Origin: an uncultured Clostridium sp.
GTDB lineage: Bacteria > Bacillota > Clostridia > Lachnospirales > Lachnospiraceae
DNA: 64,000 bases
NCBI GenBank assembly: GCA_946553025.1
Contig: CAMNRM010000013.1
Coordinates: forward strand, 1 to 64,000
Reading direction: 5' to 3'
Made by a program: the position numbers and the translations under genes. This document shows, in pieces, positions 60,751-64,000 of the stretch. Positions within the stretch are counted from its first letter, which is position 1. The number at the start of each line of letters is the position of its first letter. The notes under the pieces were generated by a model, which had not been told where the DNA came from, searched no databases, and saw only the letters and a list, made by a program, of their open reading frames with translations.

Positions 60751-61806
60751 ATGAAACAGTTTTTTGGGATGAGCCGAAGCGGAGATTTAAGGGAAGCAAC
60801 CCGCGGTTTATCTAACCCGCAGTTGATTTTACTTATGTCCAACAGCCAGCAATTTGAAACCCATGTTCATGAGTTGGAAAAACTTTACCCCCATGTGCCG
60901 AGTATTGGTTGTATTGGTATGAGTTATGATACGAATATTGTCGAAAATGGAGTCGGTGTTGCGGCTTTTTCGGATGGAGTGAATGCCGCGGCAAATGTTT
61001 TGGAGCATGTTTCTACGGTTCCGGTAAAATATATCCGGCGCATGGAAGAGGATCTTACCCGGGTTAATGCATCGCAGAAGGATACGGTGTGCATTGATTT
61101 CTGTGCGGGAAATGATGCCTGTGTACTGACGACGATACATAGCGCACTGCGCCGCAGGGGAATTTCTCTGGTTGGCGGAACCGGGGACGGAGGAAAGATT
61201 TCTGCAAACGGCAGGATCTATGAAGATTCTGTGGCTTACGCCCTGGTGAAAAACCTGCATGGGCGTGTTAAGGCTTATAAAGAAAATATCTATCATCCTA
61301 TGGGTAATTATCGTTTTATTGCTTCCAATACAGATAAGGCAAAGTATATGATTGGTTCGCTGAACGGTCAGCCGGCAAAACAGGTGTACCAGAGCATCTT
61401 AAAAGTAACCGAACAGGAGATTTTAACGCAGACCTTTAAGAATCCTTTTGGAAAACTGAACGGGAATGAAACCTGCATTATTTCGATAAAAGAAGTCAAC
61501 GGTAATTCCCTGGCCTGCTTCCGCCAGGTAAATGACTCCGATGTTCTTCTTCTTCTGGAACTTGGAGATTATCAGGAAACCGTGCGCCAGACCATCCAGA
61601 AAATTCAGCATGATTTTCAGCACCGCTCGGCTGTATTTTCGGTCAACTGCCTGTTCCGGTATAAATTATTCAGCAAGGACGGCTATATGCAGAAGTATCT
61701 GCAGGATATGAGCGCCCTGGGCAGCCATGCCGGTTTAGTGGGCTACGGAGAACATTACAATAATCAGTTTATTAACCAGTCAATGAGCTGCGTTGTATTT
61801 GAATAG
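60751..61806 (+). CDS. FIST-domain sensory protein
   Basis: 351 residues. FIST_N: LREATRGLSNPQLILLMSNS, VPSIGCIGMSY, VGVAAFSDGVNAAANVLEHVST, GISLVGGTGDGGK. FIST_C follows (RFIASNTDKAKYMIGSLNGQPAKQVYQSIL, ending VGYGEHYNNQFINQSMSCVVFE). FIST proteins sense small ligands, probably amino acids, in signalling pathways. Just upstream of a cytoplasmic chemotaxis-like protein, a known arrangement. Confidence 0.9.
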   Translation: MKQFFGMSRSGDLREATRGLSNPQLILLMSNSQQFETHVHELEKLYPHVPSIGCIGMSYDTNIVENGVGVAAFSDGVNAAANVLEHVSTVPVKYIRRMEEDLTRVNASQKDTVCIDFCAGNDACVLTTIHSALRRRGISLVGGTGDGGKISANGRIYEDSVAYALVKNLHGRVKAYKENIYHPMGNYRFIASNTDKAKYMIGSLNGQPAKQVYQSILKVTEQEILTQTFKNPFGKLNGNETCIISIKEVNGNSLACFRQVNDSDVLLLLELGDYQETVRQTIQKIQHDFQHRSAVFSVNCLFRYKLFSKDGYMQKYLQDMSALGSHAGLVGYGEHYNNQFINQSMSCVVFE

Positions 61807-61817
61807 GGAGGGACAGC

Positions 61818-62762
61818 ATGTTTTTTCATAAAAACGGAAAGAATGAAGCAGGACATCCGGAGGAGGGCGACGGACTTTATCCTGTCTTGTTTGTTATGAA
61901 CAGTTTAAAGGATTATCACACGGCATTAGTCAATAAAGAAGTAGACTCTTTAAAAGAACTGGGGATGATCAGCAGCAGTTTTGACAGTGTACTTTCGGAA
62001 GCCGGGAGTTTCCAGAACAAATTGCAGGAGTTTGGACAGAATTTTTCCAGTATCGGGCAGGTTTCCGGTGAATTTGGGCAGGTCAGGGGTGAGATTTCCC
62101 AGTCCGTAAAGCAGGCGCAGGAAGGCGTGGAAGAATTAAGGGATGATTCCATGCGTGTACAGCAGTATTTCCAGGAAATGGAATCCACGTTTCAGGAGCT
62201 TCTTGCCGCCATTAAAAGAATTCAGCAGTATATGAGCAAGATTGTTTCCATCGCTGACCAGACGAACATCCTTGCCATTAATGCCTCGATTGAAGCAGCC
62301 AGAGCCGGGGCCGAGGGAAAGGGATTTGCCGTGGTTGCCAGTGAGGTAAAGAAGCTGGCAACGGAAATCAAGGATCTGGCCGGTGAGGTAGATGCCGGAA
62401 TTTTGGATGTGGAAAAAGGGACGGACGAACTGAACTCCCGCATCAGTGTATCCCAGCAGGCACTTGGCGAAAGCATACAGAAGGTTGGGGAAACCAGTGC
62501 GATGTTTGACCAGATTACCGCGGCGTCCGACGGGGCAACCCAGGTACAGTCCGAAATTTCCGGGGTGATCGACGGTTCACAGCAGGAGCTGCACGTGCTC
62601 TGCGGGTATTTTGACAAGATCCGCGATCAGTACCAGGAGGTTGTTCGCCATATCAGCGCCGCCAGCTATCTTGGCACGACAAAGAGTGCGATGTTTGAAG
62701 ATATCGATAATTTAATGTCACAGATTCCGCCGATACTTCGGGAGAACGGTCTAAATCAATAG
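61818..62762 (+). CDS. Cytoplasmic methyl-accepting chemotaxis-like signalling protein
   Basis: 314 residues, ATG after GGGAGGG. No membrane segment. Coiled coil from about 60 to 300 with the conserved signalling tip VSIADQTNILAINASIEAARAGAEGKGFAVVASEVKKLA. Takes input most likely from the FIST protein upstream. The bacterium's motility cannot be judged here, as no che or flagellar genes are present. Confidence 0.9.
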   Translation: MFFHKNGKNEAGHPEEGDGLYPVLFVMNSLKDYHTALVNKEVDSLKELGMISSSFDSVLSEAGSFQNKLQEFGQNFSSIGQVSGEFGQVRGEISQSVKQAQEGVEELRDDSMRVQQYFQEMESTFQELLAAIKRIQQYMSKIVSIADQTNILAINASIEAARAGAEGKGFAVVASEVKKLATEIKDLAGEVDAGILDVEKGTDELNSRISVSQQALGESIQKVGETSAMFDQITAASDGATQVQSEISGVIDGSQQELHVLCGYFDKIRDQYQEVVRHISAASYLGTTKSAMFEDIDNLMSQIPPILRENGLNQ

Positions 62763-62768
62763 CTGGTT

Positions 62769-62804
62769 AAAAAAAGCATCTGTCAGGAGATAGGTGCTTT
62801 TTTG
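62769..62804 (+). terminator. Hairpin with T run before the HSP90-like gene
   Basis: AAAAAAGCATCT pairs imperfectly with AGGTGCTTTTTT. It may partly separate this operon from the HSP90-like gene. Confidence 0.65.
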
Positions 62805-62882
62805 AAAGGCTAATGCCGATGGCGGTAAACGCCTGTGGCAGGAATCGGTCAGACGGTAATCATAGAAAGGAAGCAGAGAAGC

Positions 62883-64000
62883 ATGGACAAAAACAAAGGA
62901 AAGGCAACCGACTACAGTTTCCAGGTGGATTTAAAGGGACTTATCCGTCTTTTAAGTGAAAATCTGTATTCCAGCAGTGATGTATTCCTGCGGGAATTGC
63001 TGCAAAACTGCGTGGATGCCATAGAGGCCAGGCGTATTGCAGAGCCGGAATTTCGTGCCGGAAAGATTCAGATAAGTTATTTGCCGAAAACAGCAAAAGA
63101 GGCCAGGATGGTATTTTCCGACAATGGAATCGGCCTTACGCAGGAGGAAATCCATACATTTTTGTCGGTGATTGGTCAGTCTTCAAAACGGGGGGAGATG
63201 AAGCGGGGCAGTTTTATCGGTCAGTTTGGAATTGGCCTGTTGTCCTGCTTTCTGGTGACGGATGAGATTCTGGTTCGCAGCCGTTCGATCCACGAGGAAC
63301 AGGGTTGGCGGTGGTTAGGGCGAAGTGACGGCACTTATCAGGTAATGCCGGAAACGGAAGCCATGGAGCCGGGATGCGAGGTTACCCTGCTGCTGAAAGG
63401 AAGAAATGCTTCCTGTTACGGCGAAGAGCGGGTGGTGGAACGGTTAAAAGAATATGGTTTCCTTTTGCAGATCCCGGTGGAGTTTTCGGGGCAGGGGGGA
63501 AGGCAGAAAATCAATGATGCCTTCATCCCCTGGAGGCAGACGTTTTGCAGCAACGAAGAGATTCTGGCCTTTGGGGAACTGCTGTTTGAGGAAAAGTTTT
63601 TCGGTGTTGTGCCGATTTCGGGGGAAGGACTTCAGGGTTATGCCTTTATTTCCAGCCGGCAGACCAGTGCAGCAACGACAGGGAAGCACAAGATTTTTTT
63701 AAAAGATATGCTGATTACCGAAGACGGGAAAGATTTGATTCCCAAATGGGCATTCTTTACCCGCTGCATCCTGAATGCCCAAAATCTTACCCCGATAGCT
63801 TCCCGGGAAGGATTTGTGCTGGATCATGCGCTGGCTCGGGCCCGCAATACCATTGAAAAATGTATTTTTGACTATTTTGTCGCCTTGTCCCAGTACGATG
63901 TTGACCGCCTAAAGCAGATTACCATTGTCCATAACGTGGCGGTAAAGTCCCTTGCCGTGGAAAATGAGAAGATATATCATCTGTTTTTCCCGTTCTTAAC
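62883..64000 (+). CDS. HSP90/HtpG-family protein, truncated by window edge
   Basis: The frame is open from ATG 62883 (GGAAGCAGAG upstream) to the last base, 372 residues so far, with no stop. GHKL ATPase motifs: FLRELLQNCVDAIEARR, VFSDNGIGLTQEEI, and GQFGIGLLSCF. The middle domain (about residue 200 on) includes FIPWRQTFCSNEEIL and NLTPIASREGFV, where HtpG has the catalytic-loop arginine. Diverged from typical HtpG and linked to FIST/MCP genes, so it may be a signalling-associated paralog. Confidence 0.85.
   Translation, partial: MDKNKGKATDYSFQVDLKGLIRLLSENLYSSSDVFLRELLQNCVDAIEARRIAEPEFRAGKIQISYLPKTAKEARMVFSDNGIGLTQEEIHTFLSVIGQSSKRGEMKRGSFIGQFGIGLLSCFLVTDEILVRSRSIHEEQGWRWLGRSDGTYQVMPETEAMEPGCEVTLLLKGRNASCYGEERVVERLKEYGFLLQIPVEFSGQGGRQKINDAFIPWRQTFCSNEEILAFGELLFEEKFFGVVPISGEGLQGYAFISSRQTSAATTGKHKIFLKDMLITEDGKDLIPKWAFFTRCILNAQNLTPIASREGFVLDHALARARNTIEKCIFDYFVALSQYDVDRLKQITIVHNVAVKSLAVENEKIYHLFFPFL

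Overview
The window looks like gut Clostridia, most likely a Lachnospiraceae genome. Evidence is strong GGAGG ribosome binding sites, TTGACA/TATAAT promoters, a mannose-family PTS, Opp transporters, a class M sirtuin next to a zinc macrodomain, and large serine recombinase elements. It falls into two parts that read very differently.

Part one, about 1-26600, is the right-hand portion of an integrated mobile element whose left end lies outside the window. It starts with the end of an IS21-family insertion sequence. Then come a lipoprotein and a 1124-residue secreted protein, small unknown genes, a GIY-YIG nuclease and an XRE repressor. The centre (10.1-15.5 kb) is unusual: a helix-turn-helix protein and three tandem HNH-nuclease paralogs lie between long non-coding arrays of degenerate 20- or 21-bp units. 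A tightly coupled block follows (16.4-22.4 kb): a small tyrosine recombinase, mutually related unknown proteins, and an ADP-ribose glycohydrolase of the TIGR02452 type. Next are a second HTH plus HNH pair, a phosphoesterase, and a large serine recombinase (24854-26593) that probably marks the element's end. GGGTA is strikingly common on the + strand through this part, in all codon phases.

Part two, about 26.7-64 kb, is ordinary chromosome of higher GC. It opens with the C-terminal remnant of a regulator gene, perhaps the interrupted target. A sensory operon follows: binding protein, histidine kinase, response regulator and a second binding protein. Next is a mannose-family PTS (IIA, IIB, IIC, IID) with an HPr-like protein lacking both phosphorylation residues, then tRNA-Arg(ACG) and a large lipoprotein. 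The oppBCDFA transporter is followed by an LD-carboxypeptidase and a convergent alanine racemase, suggesting recycling of wall peptides.

Further right are an HxlR regulator and its divergent NAD(P)-binding protein, the zinc macrodomain and SirTM pair, a GNAT acetyltransferase, a small AT-rich accessory islet (49.7-51.3 kb), recJ and glyA. A sugar-type ABC operon comes next, with a uroporphyrinogen-decarboxylase-like protein, a GntR regulator and a DUF3842 protein. The window ends in a FIST - chemotaxis-like - HSP90-like operon that runs off the edge. A 26-bp quasi-palindromic repeat recurs between chromosomal genes and was not seen in the mobile part.

All calls are from reading the sequence; no database search was run.
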